Shown one piece after another: positions 55,920-64,000 of a DNA stretch of 64,000 bases. The position numbers were made by a program, and so were the translations under genes. How positions within the stretch are numbered: position 1 is the stretch's first letter; each line of letters begins with the position of its first letter. Under the pieces are notes generated by a model. It searched no databases, was not told the origin of the DNA, and saw nothing but the letters and a program-made list of their open reading frames with translations. Source of the DNA: Pisaster brevispinus (taxonomy: Eukaryota; Echinodermata; Asteroidea; Forcipulatida; Asteriidae); the NCBI GenBank assembly GCA_023634235.1, contig JAMKCF010000013.1, positions 9,027,827-9,091,826 on the forward strand, written 5' to 3'.

Positions 55920-56422
55920 GCACTGTTTCATTCCTGGGGTAAGAAATAAATAAATTTGGCCATTACTGGACACAGACAAGAAATATTGACAGTTGACAGG
56001 GAGCAAGGCTGTCCTTGAAAACTGACCACAAGAGTCTGGTTACAATATTTAAGTATTACAAAACCTTTGTATTCTGGGAATAAGAAATAAGATGAATAAA
56101 GAAACTTCCAGTTTTTCATAAAGTGAGAAAATTTTCAAGAGGACCATCGTACCAAAAGGGATTGGGTTAGAAATTTGAATTTGATTAGTTTTGATAATGG
56201 GTTTTAAAGTTTGTGGCATATTATGTAAATTGATACTTGTATTCAAAAGATTGGTTACTTCTAGTATCACTATCAAATTCAATTAAGCATCATCAAATCT
56301 GAGTCCCACACTGTCTTCAAGTTATGATGTGAAGAAAACAAAATAAAAACAAACAAACAAAAACAAAACTTTAAAATTAAATTGTTACCCGTAGCATAAA
56401 CTGTCGTATGAAGAAAATAAAA

Positions 56423-56620
56423 ATTTAAATCTAGTGCCGCTCTGAACACTTTGATGTGAGGAAAAGAAACTATAAAACTCAATGCAAATTGTGATAAGAA
56501 GAAAAGAAAACTTTAAATCTAGTGCCGCTCTGAACACCATGATGTGAGGGAAAAGAAATATTGAAAGTAGTGCACAATTTTTCGCAAATTTAGATGTGAA
56601 ACTTTAAATCTGGCACTGCC
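56423..56620. repeat. Tandem repeat, 88-91 bp unit
   Basis: TTTAAATCT(A/G)G(T/C)(G/A)C(C/T)GC occurs at 56424, 56512 and 56603. The first two copies also share TCTGAACAC-TGATGTGAGG-AAAAGAAA. It is preceded by an AAAC/AAAT-rich tract. Confidence 0.8.
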
Positions 56621-57070
56621 CAAAAATGTTCTCAGAATGTTTTGTCTGAGTCTTCGCAGTGCAAACATTTTGAGCAACTCCTGAAAAAAATGTCCCAAAA
56701 AGTCTTCACCACCATTCATAATCCTGAGAGTGAAACACCATGCATGGTCAAACTTATGTGAACCTAACTCCTGCTGGAGAAGGCTTGGTCCGGTTACAAA
56801 TTATGATAGAACCCTGACCTTTTGTCCACATGCTCTTTTGTGTCACAATTTTTTGTTTATATCTGTTCTTTTATGACACAATGAATAATTTCCTTGTCAA
56901 TTTTCTCCAATTGTATTGATCTCACTGGGGAGCCAATTGATGTTAAAAGCTCGTAGCATTCCTGTGGTTTGTGGAATGGTGGTTTAATTCAGCTGGCCCA
57001 CTAAACCTGAAATAATCCGTGGGTCACTGAACTGGTGGTCACCTAAGATTGAGAATCTATGTGAGTTGTG
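56621..57070. other. Unassigned sequence
   Basis: Nothing recognised. Confidence 0.4.
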
Positions 57071-57074
57071 CCTG

Positions 57075-57500
57075 GAATATTTCTCTCAATGTGGGGAGTG
57101 TAATCAGGATGAATGCTGGCATCGTTGATTCTCTCCTGTGCTTGATGCAGCCACAGTTGTGTAATTTGCGCCCATTGGGTTTCTGGTGCTGCATACTCCT
57201 AAGGAGATTGTTGAGCTGGTTTCGTAAATGCTTTAAGGTCTTATTAATAGGGATTGTAATAAAAGGCAACGACAGGCAATATTTTGTATATTGCCAACTT
57301 AAAATATCTCTTTTGCATTGAATTGAATATTTCTCTCAATGTGAGGAATGAAATTAGGATAAGGAATGCCGTTGTCATTGTTCTCTCCCCTATGCTTGCA
57401 TCCTCAGTTTTGTAAAGTAACCCCTATGGGTTGTGGGTGCTGCATATACTCCTAAGGAGATGGTTTCATGAATACTTTCAGGCCTGATAAATAGGTTGTA
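57075..57500. repeat. Tandem duplication of repeat family F, ~258-bp offset
   Basis: ATTTCTCTCAATGTG(G/A)GGA, TTCTCTCC-TGCTTG, CAGTT(T/G)TGTAA and GGTGCTGCATA-CTCCTAAGGAGAT appear in both 57075-57250 and 57333-57500 in the same order. A third, more distant copy is at 20165-20285. Confidence 0.8.
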
Positions 57501-57984
57501 ATAGTGACAGGCTCTTTGATATTTCTTTAATCCCAACATAGAACATTTATTATGATAATTATTATTACATCGCACATCTGACATACTGCTTTAGCTTTAG
57601 TAGTGCTTTAATTTGGGACAGAACATCATACCCCAGACATCCCAAAAACCTCCATCTCACGAAGCTGGAGAACAAAGTTATGGAGTCCCTCCCCTCCTCC
57701 ATGGAAAAAAAAGGAGAAAACATAAAAATTGTTTGTAAATATTTTGTTGGAGTATATTTACATTGCACATGTGCCTTTTAGCATGTTTAAATTTGCGATA
57801 TATTTTAACAAATTGTGATACATTTACAAAGTACTTCCATTGTTCATTAATTGCCAATGAAGAAGATTTGTTAAGAACTGTTGAGGTGTTTGCTGTACAC
57901 CGTGATTTCCCTTATATTTTCACAGTATGACACCTATATATGGACAGTTCCTATGTCACATGATTAGGGGCATTGCTTTTGCGT
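57501..57984. other. Unassigned sequence
   Basis: Nothing recognised. Confidence 0.4.
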
Positions 57985-58180
57985 AGATATGTAAGAAATG
58001 GCAATCACCCATACCCAATTTTGAATGGATATGTTTATTGCACAATGATGGTTTGTTCATCTTGAGGTTGCCATACAACAGCTTGTCCGAACCATTTGAC
58101 AAAGAAACTTTCTCTACAGTCTGAGGAATTCAAAATTTAAGCGGTAACGTGTGACTAGGCAAGTAATTGTACCAAGCGTT
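57985..58180. repeat. Composite of repeat family G pieces
   Basis: 57990-58100 matches the inverse of 53600-53760, while 58118-58150 (AGTCTGAGGAATTCAAAATTTAAGCGGT) matches 35170-35200 in direct orientation. So the two blocks have opposite relative orientation here and at 34945. Confidence 0.55.
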
Positions 58181-58850
58181 ATTCAAATCCAGTATGCCAA
58201 TGGCTTATTGAAGTAGGCTACATGTTTTGTACTACTGCTCTTTTATGGCAATAGACTGTTCCAAGTCTGGGGTGTATTTGAACATAAGGATGTCGTAGTG
58301 TGATTTTGTTTCCTGCAGACATTAAAACAGTGTACGTGGGACACCAACAGGTCCCCAACAGGTTTGCAGGACTTGCCTACTCTATTAAAAGTTTACCTAC
58401 ACCTTGATGTATAAACACACAGGGGGTATTCAAGAAAGGTTGCGGTTGAAGTAACGTTTTCAGATATAATACAAATACAGGAAGAGCAACGGTTTGCAGA
58501 AAATCTTGAAGGAATTATCCTTCGAGTGGTGCGCTGTCCATCAAATGCACAACCATTACTCATCATAAGTCAAAAATCAAAGATGGCCATTTGCATACTT
58601 CCTGAGATTGATAGATTCAGCTTGTCCTATTTATAAAAGCGTGTTATCTACTTGTCATTGAATAAGAGAAAAGATGGTGTTTTTTTATTGAAAGTGATCG
58701 CTGTTCGGATGTATATCTACGCTCAGCTAGAAAAGGTTTCTTATACTCTTGGGGCATGTGTCTAGATATTTGAAACAGATGTATCTTCAAAAGGGATTAC
58801 ACACTTTTACTTGAATATCTAAATCTAAATTACTTTTATTATTTTTTAAT
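58181..58850. other. Unassigned sequence
   Basis: Nothing recognised. Confidence 0.4.
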
Positions 58851-59188
58851 TCTGGTAATGAAACCAAGGATGACTTATAAATTGAACTTAATCACTGTAG
58901 CTCGCAAGCCTGAGGAAATCTGTCAGCAAGGGTGCTTGCAATGTGAACCAAAAACACCAGGGTTAACCCCTACTCTTCCACAACAAGTGTTCTTGGTTGT
59001 TTTAGGAGCACTACTGATCCTTAGTACACAGGACCTAGGGCTTAATGTCCCATCTAAAGGACAAAGCAGTTATGGTCAAGTATCTTGCTTAAGGATCGAT
59101 TAAGTGCCACTACCAGGACTCGAACCCACACTCTGCTGATCAGAAACACTAGAGCTTGAGTCCAGTGGTCTTAACCGCTCGGTCACTA
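58851..59188 (-). mobile_element. tRNA-derived SINE (family A), minus strand, nearly complete
   Basis: The reverse complement begins TGTAGTGACCGAGCGGTTAAGACCACTGGACTC, has GTGTTTCTGATCAGCAGAGTG and B box GGTTCGAGTCC, then TAAGCAAGATACTTGACCATAAC. It shares its 3' tail with 50440-50735. Its 5' end abuts the next element at 59190. Confidence 0.87.
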
Positions 59189-59189
59189 C

Positions 59190-59900
59190 ACTCTTAAAAA
59201 AAATGGGTAACGAAAGACCAATATTTAGACCAACGATGGGAGACATAGCAACTGCCTTCGGAATTGGTCTATTGTTACCCATCGAAGTTGGGTAGTAGCT
59301 TTTCGCATAAAATTGGGCAAAATATTTTCTCCCTTTTATTGGTAACTTATGATTAGCCATTAATTGGTCACAATAGTTTTGCTCTTTTGTTGGTTAAAAT
59401 TATTTAGCTCTTTTGTTGGTTAAAATAAGTTTGCTCTTTTTATGGTCAAAATAAGCTTGCCCTTTTGTTGGTCAAAATAAGTTTGCTCTTTTGTTGGTCA
59501 AAATAAGTTTGCCCTTTTGTTGGTAAAAATAAGTTTGCTCTTTTGTTGGTCAAAATAAGTTTGCCCTTTTGTTGGTCAAAATAAGTTTGCTCTTTTGTTG
59601 GGTTTTCTTTTTTTTTGTCAACCATTAGTTGGTCATTTGCAGTTCACCACAAATTGGTAAAATTACTGTAACCAAGAATTGGTCCCATTTTTTCCCCATT
59701 GAATGGGAAACTTGACCCCGAATAGTACCAATAAAAGGGGAAACGTTAAAGGGACGTTGTATTTAATGATTCCAATTAGTGGGTGATGTTTGATCATAAT
59801 ACCAACCGTTGGTGAATAAGTACCAAGTATTGGTCTTTTAATTTCTCCAACATATGGTTATTGGCTGCCAATCTGTACCAAATAATGGTTAAAAAGTATT
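59190..59900. mobile_element. Second TTGG-motif element, containing a 26-bp tandem array
   Basis: Begins CACTCTTAAAAAAAATGGGTAAC directly after a TA. It is dense in ATTGGTC, GACCAA, TTGGGTA and TTGGTAA motifs in both orientations, like 17436-18701. The right end is not clear: TTGG motifs fade at about 59900, though ATTGGGTAAAG at about 59978 may belong to it. No coding sequence. Confidence 0.65.
59371..59602 (+). repeat. 26-bp tandem array, ~9 copies
   Basis: The unit is CTTTTGTTGGTCAAAATAAG followed by TTTGCY. Spacing is exact (for example 59462 to 59488). In the right half the last base alternates T, C, T, C, T, so the array has a 52-bp two-unit higher-order period. Confidence 0.93.
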
Positions 59901-60395
59901 TTGAATGTTGGTCATTTATTTTCCCCATCAAAATATACTCGAATAAACTCAAGATTTTACTTCCAAAATGTATCTATATTGGGTAAAGTCATTTACAATA
60001 CAGACAATAACATGTATTATTATTTTTTTTTATTAACTCTATTGAACTTTTTCGAATTTGTGAATACAAGGGTAAACAATAACAACTTTTAAAAAACATT
60101 GAGTAATAATTGTTACTTGATCAAAGTGACTTAGTAAAGTGTGGAGTATTTTCTACCACATGACAAGTGATTGCATGATTAAGGGAATTGCACTAAAATA
60201 AAGAGAAACAAATCAACTTTGAGGATCAAATGAATAAATTTAAAGAAGACAATTTCGTTCATTATTATTAACATTTGTTAAAAATCAAATTGTTGAGGGC
60301 CAGCTCTAAAACAGAAAGCAACAAAAGCATGTAATCACCCATCCACTCCAGAAAATCTCCACAACAAAAAATGTAAACAAGTGAGCACATAAAAC
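59901..60395. other. Unassigned AT-rich sequence
   Basis: Nothing recognised beyond possible remnants of the preceding element. Confidence 0.4.
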
Positions 60396-60396
60396 C

Positions 60397-60557
60397 TGAG
60401 TCCAATTATACAGCTGCTCAGGCACAGAGAAAGCTTACCAGCCCAAATACCATGTCACATGTTCCATTTGTGACTGGTTTCCTGCTTATTTGTGCTTAGC
60501 AGAAAGTTATTAAGTGTACTATTGTCAGCATAAAGCACCTCTATGAAATTGGGCCCA
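60397..60557. mobile_element. GGGCCC-type MITE, long subfamily
   Basis: GAGTCCAATTATACAGCTGCTCAGGCAC at the left, GCACCTCTATGAAATTGGGCCC (intact right end). Internal TTACCAGCCCAAATACCATGTCACATG and TTTGTGCTTAGCAGAAAG. Confidence 0.8.
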
Positions 60558-60889
60558 GGTTTTATGTACTTGCTTGTTTGCATTTTAACATTCCCTTAAT
60601 GTCAATTGAAGACACAAGCAAGACCTGTATTTTATTCTACAGGGTTCAAAAATAAGCCAGGTTTGAAAACATTTTGTTGTTTTGTGATTTCCTGTTAAAC
60701 CTTTACCTCGCAATGGGGATCACATCCTACTGAATGTGTAACAAAAATATACAGAACAAAACTAGATTTAAAAGCTATAAAAATACACGTCCAAAAAGTC
60801 TCAAAACACAGTATTTCTTGACATGTTACAATAGCCAAAATCATGAATTTTGTTATTATCCATGATAGATTTACCAACCCCAACAAAAA

Positions 60890-61335
60890 TACATAGACAA
60901 ACAAATAAGTACATAAATAAACAAACAAACAAACAAATAAATAAATTAACAAGTATACACAAAAATAAACAATAAATAAATATAGATACACGCGTCACGC
61001 TTGCGCGCGCTTTATAATTCGAAATAAGGTAAGATGCTACTTGTATTCTATTTTCGTCATTCTGCTGATGAGTGCCTTATGGTACGAAACAGTCTGTCCA
61101 GAAGAGAGATATGCCAGAGTTTGTTTAACTCATATTCTGAATTTATTACATGTTATAGCTCTACAGAGATGTATCGAGCACTGTGAATTGTGATAGAAGA
61201 CGATTTCATTGGATAAAAAAATATATATATAAAAAAAATAAATAAATTAATAAAAAATAAAATAAATATATGTATGTATATACATGTAAACAAATAAACA
61301 AACAAACAAATACATAAATTAACATATAACTAAAA
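60890..61335. repeat. Two AAAC/AAAT-type simple repeat tracts
   Basis: 60893-60990 and 61218-61330 consist of CAAA, TAAA and ATAC words. Open frames on the minus strand here (Leu/Phe/Ile/Cys-rich) are by-products. Confidence 0.85.
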
Positions 61336-61624
61336 CAAACACAGGAGGGGTTTTGAAAGAAATTATTGTAGATACAGTTTTGTATATTCCTAAGAAATGT
61401 ATGCTGCATAAATATTGCAACAAAAAATCAGACAGAGCTCATTCCATGGTGTTTGGACATGACAAATTAACCAAACAAGTACTTAGTTATTAAAGATAAC
61501 TGGTAAGCTGTCGGAAACATCTTTGCTAACAAATTTTTTTAATTTAACTTCTTGAATACAGAAATGAGGTAAGTTTTTGCCAACTTACAAACAGTTTGTT
61601 TGTTTGTTCGTCACCTGGGTAAGA

Positions 61625-61966
61625 CTACTTTGAAGGATGATTTTTTCTGTGAGCCATTATGTATGCCCTCATGTCCCGAACCGCTGGGCGACTGACTCCA
61701 GGTAAGTTAAAGATGACAGCCTGCAGGACTTCCCACACCGCCTTTATAGCCACCTGGTAGTTAAGGCTCAAAATGTAATGTGCCTTGAATGCCACATCTA
61801 CTGCTTCGATGAGAGAGCCTGATTCCATCTCTATTGCATGACGCTCAATTACTACAAATGTCTGGGTTGGATCCAGCTTGTTGTTGGTGCATAATGCAAG
61901 TATGAATGGCTGTGGTCTCTCTTTTTCGTCAATTCTTTCCAGGTACTGTTTGATATTGGTTGTAGC
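61625..61966 (-). CDS. Terminal coding exon of a SAM-domain-type uncharacterised protein
   Basis: On the minus strand a good acceptor (GCGTTTTCCTTTTTCAAG) is followed at once by 113 sense codons and TAG (61627-61625). The sequence has clear protein character: an amphipathic start TNIKQYLERIDEKERPQPF, then ILALCTNN, a beta-like TFVVIERHAIEM, a helix SLIEAVDVAFKAHYILSLNY, and a helix VAIKAVWEVLQAVIFNL, ending VSRPAVRDMRAYI. The pattern TFVVI...(S)LIEAVDxxFKxxYxLxxxYQ...WExLQxVI matches, from memory, a C-terminal domain of large multi-copy families of uncharacterised animal proteins, some annotated as SAM-domain-containing. Its function is not known to me. The entry phase is 0. A possible ATTAAA polyadenylation signal lies on the minus strand near 61540. 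Upstream partner: 63328-63238. Confidence 0.85.
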   Translation of the reverse strand, partial: ATTNIKQYLERIDEKERPQPFILALCTNNKLDPTQTFVVIERHAIEMESGSLIEAVDVAFKAHYILSLNYQVAIKAVWEVLQAVIFNLPGVSRPAVRDMRAYIMAHRKNHPSK

Positions 61967-62160
61967 CTTGAAAAAGGAAAACGCATGAACACAAAATATT
62001 TTAGTTTCACATAAATAATGTAATGCTTAACGAGAATGGTGTGTTGACAAACACAATTGCCCCGCAATTGGGAGATCCCAAGACCAATCTACACACAAAA
62101 ATTGGAGTTGATATGCCATGTCCTTGAGTTACTGCTCGGACAATGATTGCACACACACAC
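61967..62160. other. Probable intron of the minus-strand gene (3' part)
   Basis: Lies upstream of the terminal exon on the minus strand. It ends near an ACACAC microsatellite at 62149-62164. No further exon is visible. Confidence 0.5.
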
Positions 62161-62167
62161 ACACCCG

Positions 62168-62563
62168 GTCTTGTTTTGCAGTCGTTGTGTGGACATTCCT
62201 TTGTTCTGTACACTTAAGGAACATCCTATTCCTCAACACTGCAAATAACGTTGGGCAAGCGCTACATACCCAGTGTGGACCTGAGAACAAAAGAGGTCCA
62301 CATAATGTAGGGATCTGAAGCACTATGTGGACTTACACACGTCCACACAACGTTATTTGCAGTGTTGAGGAATAGGATTTTCCTTAAGTGTACAGAACAA
62401 AGGAATGTCCACACAACGACTGCAAAACAAGACTGTGTGTGTGGACGTGTGTAAGTCCACATAGTGCTTCAGATCCCTACATTATGTGGACCTCTTTTGT
62501 TCTCAGGTCCACACTGGGTATGTAGTGCTTGCCCACACACATTCCTTTGTTCTGTACACTTAT
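62168..62563. repeat. Alternating inverted repeat A-B-A'-B'-(A)
   Basis: Module A (62168-62253) runs from GTCTTGTTTTGCAGTCGTTG to CACTGCAAATAACGTTG; its near-perfect inverse A' is 62348-62433. Module B (62254-62348) runs from GGCAAGCGCTACATACCCAG to CACACGTCCACAC; its inverse B' is 62439-62534. A partial direct A (ACATTCCTTTGTTCTGTACAC) follows at 62540-62563. Arms differ by only a few bases, so the structure is recent. It is not a simple hairpin (which would read A-B-B'-A'). Confidence 0.93.
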
Positions 62564-62639
62564 CAAGACAGTAGTATTTATATGGAGAATTGCAACAACA
62601 TACTACTATTACTACACTTGTCAACAAACGTTAACTTCA

Positions 62640-62850
62640 AACACTGATCCTGTGTGAAACTTTTACCCAATACATGCCTCTCTGTGAACAACTCATTTGT
62701 TGGGTAACATATCACTCATTTGTTGGGTAAAATTACCCAAGAATAAGCTTAATAAAGTATTATTGCCCAACAATGAATAACATTTTACCCAACCAAAAAG
62801 GTTGTTCATGTTTTGGGTAATTTTTTACCCAGCGTTGTAACACTAAACAA
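62640..62850. mobile_element. Third TTGG-motif element (TTGGGTAA type), short
   Basis: Contains ATTTGTTGGGTAACATA, TTGTTGGGTAAAATTACCC, TTGCCCAACAATG, TTTTACCCAACC and TTTTGGGTAATTTTTTACCCAGCG within ~200 bp. The ends are approximately AAACACTG on the left and GTTGTAACACT on the right. No coding content. Confidence 0.6.
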
Positions 62851-63237
62851 CAAGTGTATTTTATAATCATGTATTGTCTTTTGTTTTCCTTTAAAGTTAA
62901 AGACAACATCTATGAAAGGGTGTTGCCTTACAACTGTGCTTGCTGATAAATATTTCTTGAAATTTAAACAAATTATTTTGTATCCTCAACCTCACCATAC
63001 ACTTTCGAAAATCACGGCAAGTCTGCCAAGTGATGTACACGTGTAGGCGCCCGCACCGTATGTGTGTACGGTAGAAAGCTATTGAAACTTAGTAGGGGCC
63101 TAAGTAGGGCCTACTCGAGTTTCATTTGTTGACAATTTCATTACTACTGTGATAGGCCTATAAATGAAAAAGACTAGTATAGGCAAATCTTTCATTAGTG
63201 AGGTACTATCTTAATATACGATTGTTCCTCCTCATAC
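62851..63237. other. Probable intron of the minus-strand gene (5' part)
   Basis: Starts (minus strand) at the donor GAAG|GTATGAG. I searched it by eye for the rest of a SAM domain and did not find it. Confidence 0.5.
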
Positions 63238-63328
63238 CTTCGAAAACATTCACCAGGTGTCCTACTCCCCACATTTCTAGCAGATCTTCGACTGAAGACT
63301 TGCCGTCGTCCATGACCTTGTCCTCCAT
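63238..63328 (-). CDS. First coding exon, start of a SAM-like domain
   Basis: The minus-strand ATG at 63328 has a favourable context (ATCACAATGG). It is followed by 30 codons plus one base to a consensus donor (TTCGAAG|GTATGAG). The peptide is MEDKVMDDGKSS then VEDLLEMWGVGHLVNVFE. The run V-x-x-L-L-x-x-W-G-(V/L)-x-x-(L)-V-x-x-F is the first helix and turn of a SAM domain, a protein-protein or RNA interaction module of about 65 residues, so roughly a third is present. The frame is open further upstream to 63484, but the M at 63328 is the best start. The exit phase is 1, while the terminal exon at 61966 enters at phase 0. Joining them directly would shift the frame, so at least one exon must lie between, or the gene is disrupted. 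Confidence 0.7.
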
Positions 63329-64000
63329 TGTGATTGTATACAGCATGCACTCAGCAGCAATGTAAGGATGGTAGTCTATATACGTACGTGTAACGATACT
63401 GCAATTTACATAGCTTGTGTTATTCACATGCGTGCTGAACTCCACACACAGCTGAGGCTTCTGAGAAAACCAAGCTAGTATCACTGGTTGTTAAGCACGC
63501 GCTGTGCAAAGACAAGTCCAGTCTTCCCCTGCTATGGTTAAAAATCGCCCTTTAAAGTGCTCAATTTACCCAACGGAGGATGACAATTTATTTGGAACAA
63601 TTCCAAGATTATCAAAAGTGCGCGAATAATAATGTAGGTTTTATGACTGCTTCTCTGTCTGTATTTAACAACCTGTGTGTGGATTGTATTAGTATTTCGT
63701 TTTAATTGTACAGCGATTTGGGGTGTTTGTGACACGGAAAGCCTCTTTTAAATTACTTACAATGCTATAATAAGAGCAAAACATTCTGAGAATTACACCC
63801 AACTTTAGCCTACTATCACCAAGTATTGTAGAGGATCTATCTCAATAGGTCTGTGTGAAGATCAAGCCAAGTTGATTTCTTGGGCAAATTTGGGGCATTT
63901 GGAATAACCAATAATCATCTAGAGTTTCTCCATCAACTATTAGGCCTATTCATATGTTGGAGACACTTTTAATTTTTACCAATGGTATGTATAACAACTG
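63329..64000. other. Upstream region of the minus-strand gene
   Basis: Would hold the 5'-UTR and promoter of the SAM-type gene. I see no convincing TATA box or other core element. A GTAAGT-type donor on the minus strand at about 63757 could mark an untranslated first exon. Confidence 0.35.

Noticed and set aside
60695..61409. Minus-strand open frames with very hydrophobic, Leu/Phe/Cys-rich repeats
   Set aside because: They are translations of AAAC/AAAT simple repeats and look like transmembrane segments only because of that composition.
1..64000. CRISPR arrays, bacterial operons, phage or retroviral genes
   Set aside because: No regularly spaced repeats with unique spacers, no dense long open frames, and no polymerase or integrase motifs were seen. 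All tandem arrays here lack unique spacers.

Overview
This is a 64 kb stretch of eukaryotic, AT-rich, intron- and repeat-dominated DNA. Several things say so: no long open reading frames, GT-AG bounded short coding blocks, many tRNA-derived SINE copies, non-autonomous DNA transposons with clean terminal inverted repeats (TIRs) and target-site duplications (TSDs), and abundant simple repeats. My best guess is a marine invertebrate, probably an echinoderm. This rests on the style of the SINEs (a GGCGTGTCATGGCCGAGCGGTC-type head followed by a GACACTTAACCAT motif) and of the GGGCCCAATTTCATAG foldback elements. It is an inference and was not checked by search.

Genes. The only coding sequence I support strongly is at the right end, on the minus strand. 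A probable first coding exon (63328 to 63238) encodes the start of a SAM-like domain and ends in a good splice donor. A terminal exon (61966 to 61625) encodes 113 residues of a conserved-looking C-terminal domain. The phases of the two exons do not fit each other and the second half of the SAM domain is not visible between them, so the gene either has an exon I cannot see or is broken. On the plus strand there are weaker splice-bounded exon candidates at 4605-4679, 5686-5985, 8085-8240, 14656-14728, 42839-42903 and 52852-53050. The best of these is 14656-14728. A degenerate C2H2 zinc-finger-like block lies at 55043-55138. Most of the window therefore reads as introns and intergenic DNA.

Repeats by region. 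0-6 kb: a ~220-bp tandem repeat, a complete 1,279-bp hAT-type element with a perfect 8-bp TSD, GGGCCC and TTAA foldback elements, and a SINE. 7-16 kb: SINEs, an 18-bp minisatellite, a 20-G run and a pogo-like end. 17-22 kb: a 1,266-bp CACTG...CAGTG element packed with TTGGTCAA/TTGGGCAA motifs and carrying a second internal inverted repeat; a 534-bp element with ~39-bp TIRs; a TTAA element. 22-34 kb: SINEs, a 43-bp minisatellite, small MITEs and a 25-bp palindrome. 34-42 kb: nested foldback elements, SINEs, and a GACTC-rich tract containing five TGACTCA (AP-1-like) sites. 48-53 kb: a DNA element rich in GCGTTTACAC, tandem GGGCCC elements, and a SINE interrupted by a GGGCCC element. 55-64 kb: tandem duplications, a 26-bp array inside a second TTGG-motif element, an alternating inverted-repeat structure (A-B-A'-B'), and the SAM-domain gene.

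I see no rRNA, no functional tRNA gene, no CRISPR array, no virus-like coding sequence and no autonomous transposase or reverse transcriptase. The most unusual DNA is the TTGG-motif element group, the A-B-A'-B' structure, and the nested insertions that reveal exact element ends.
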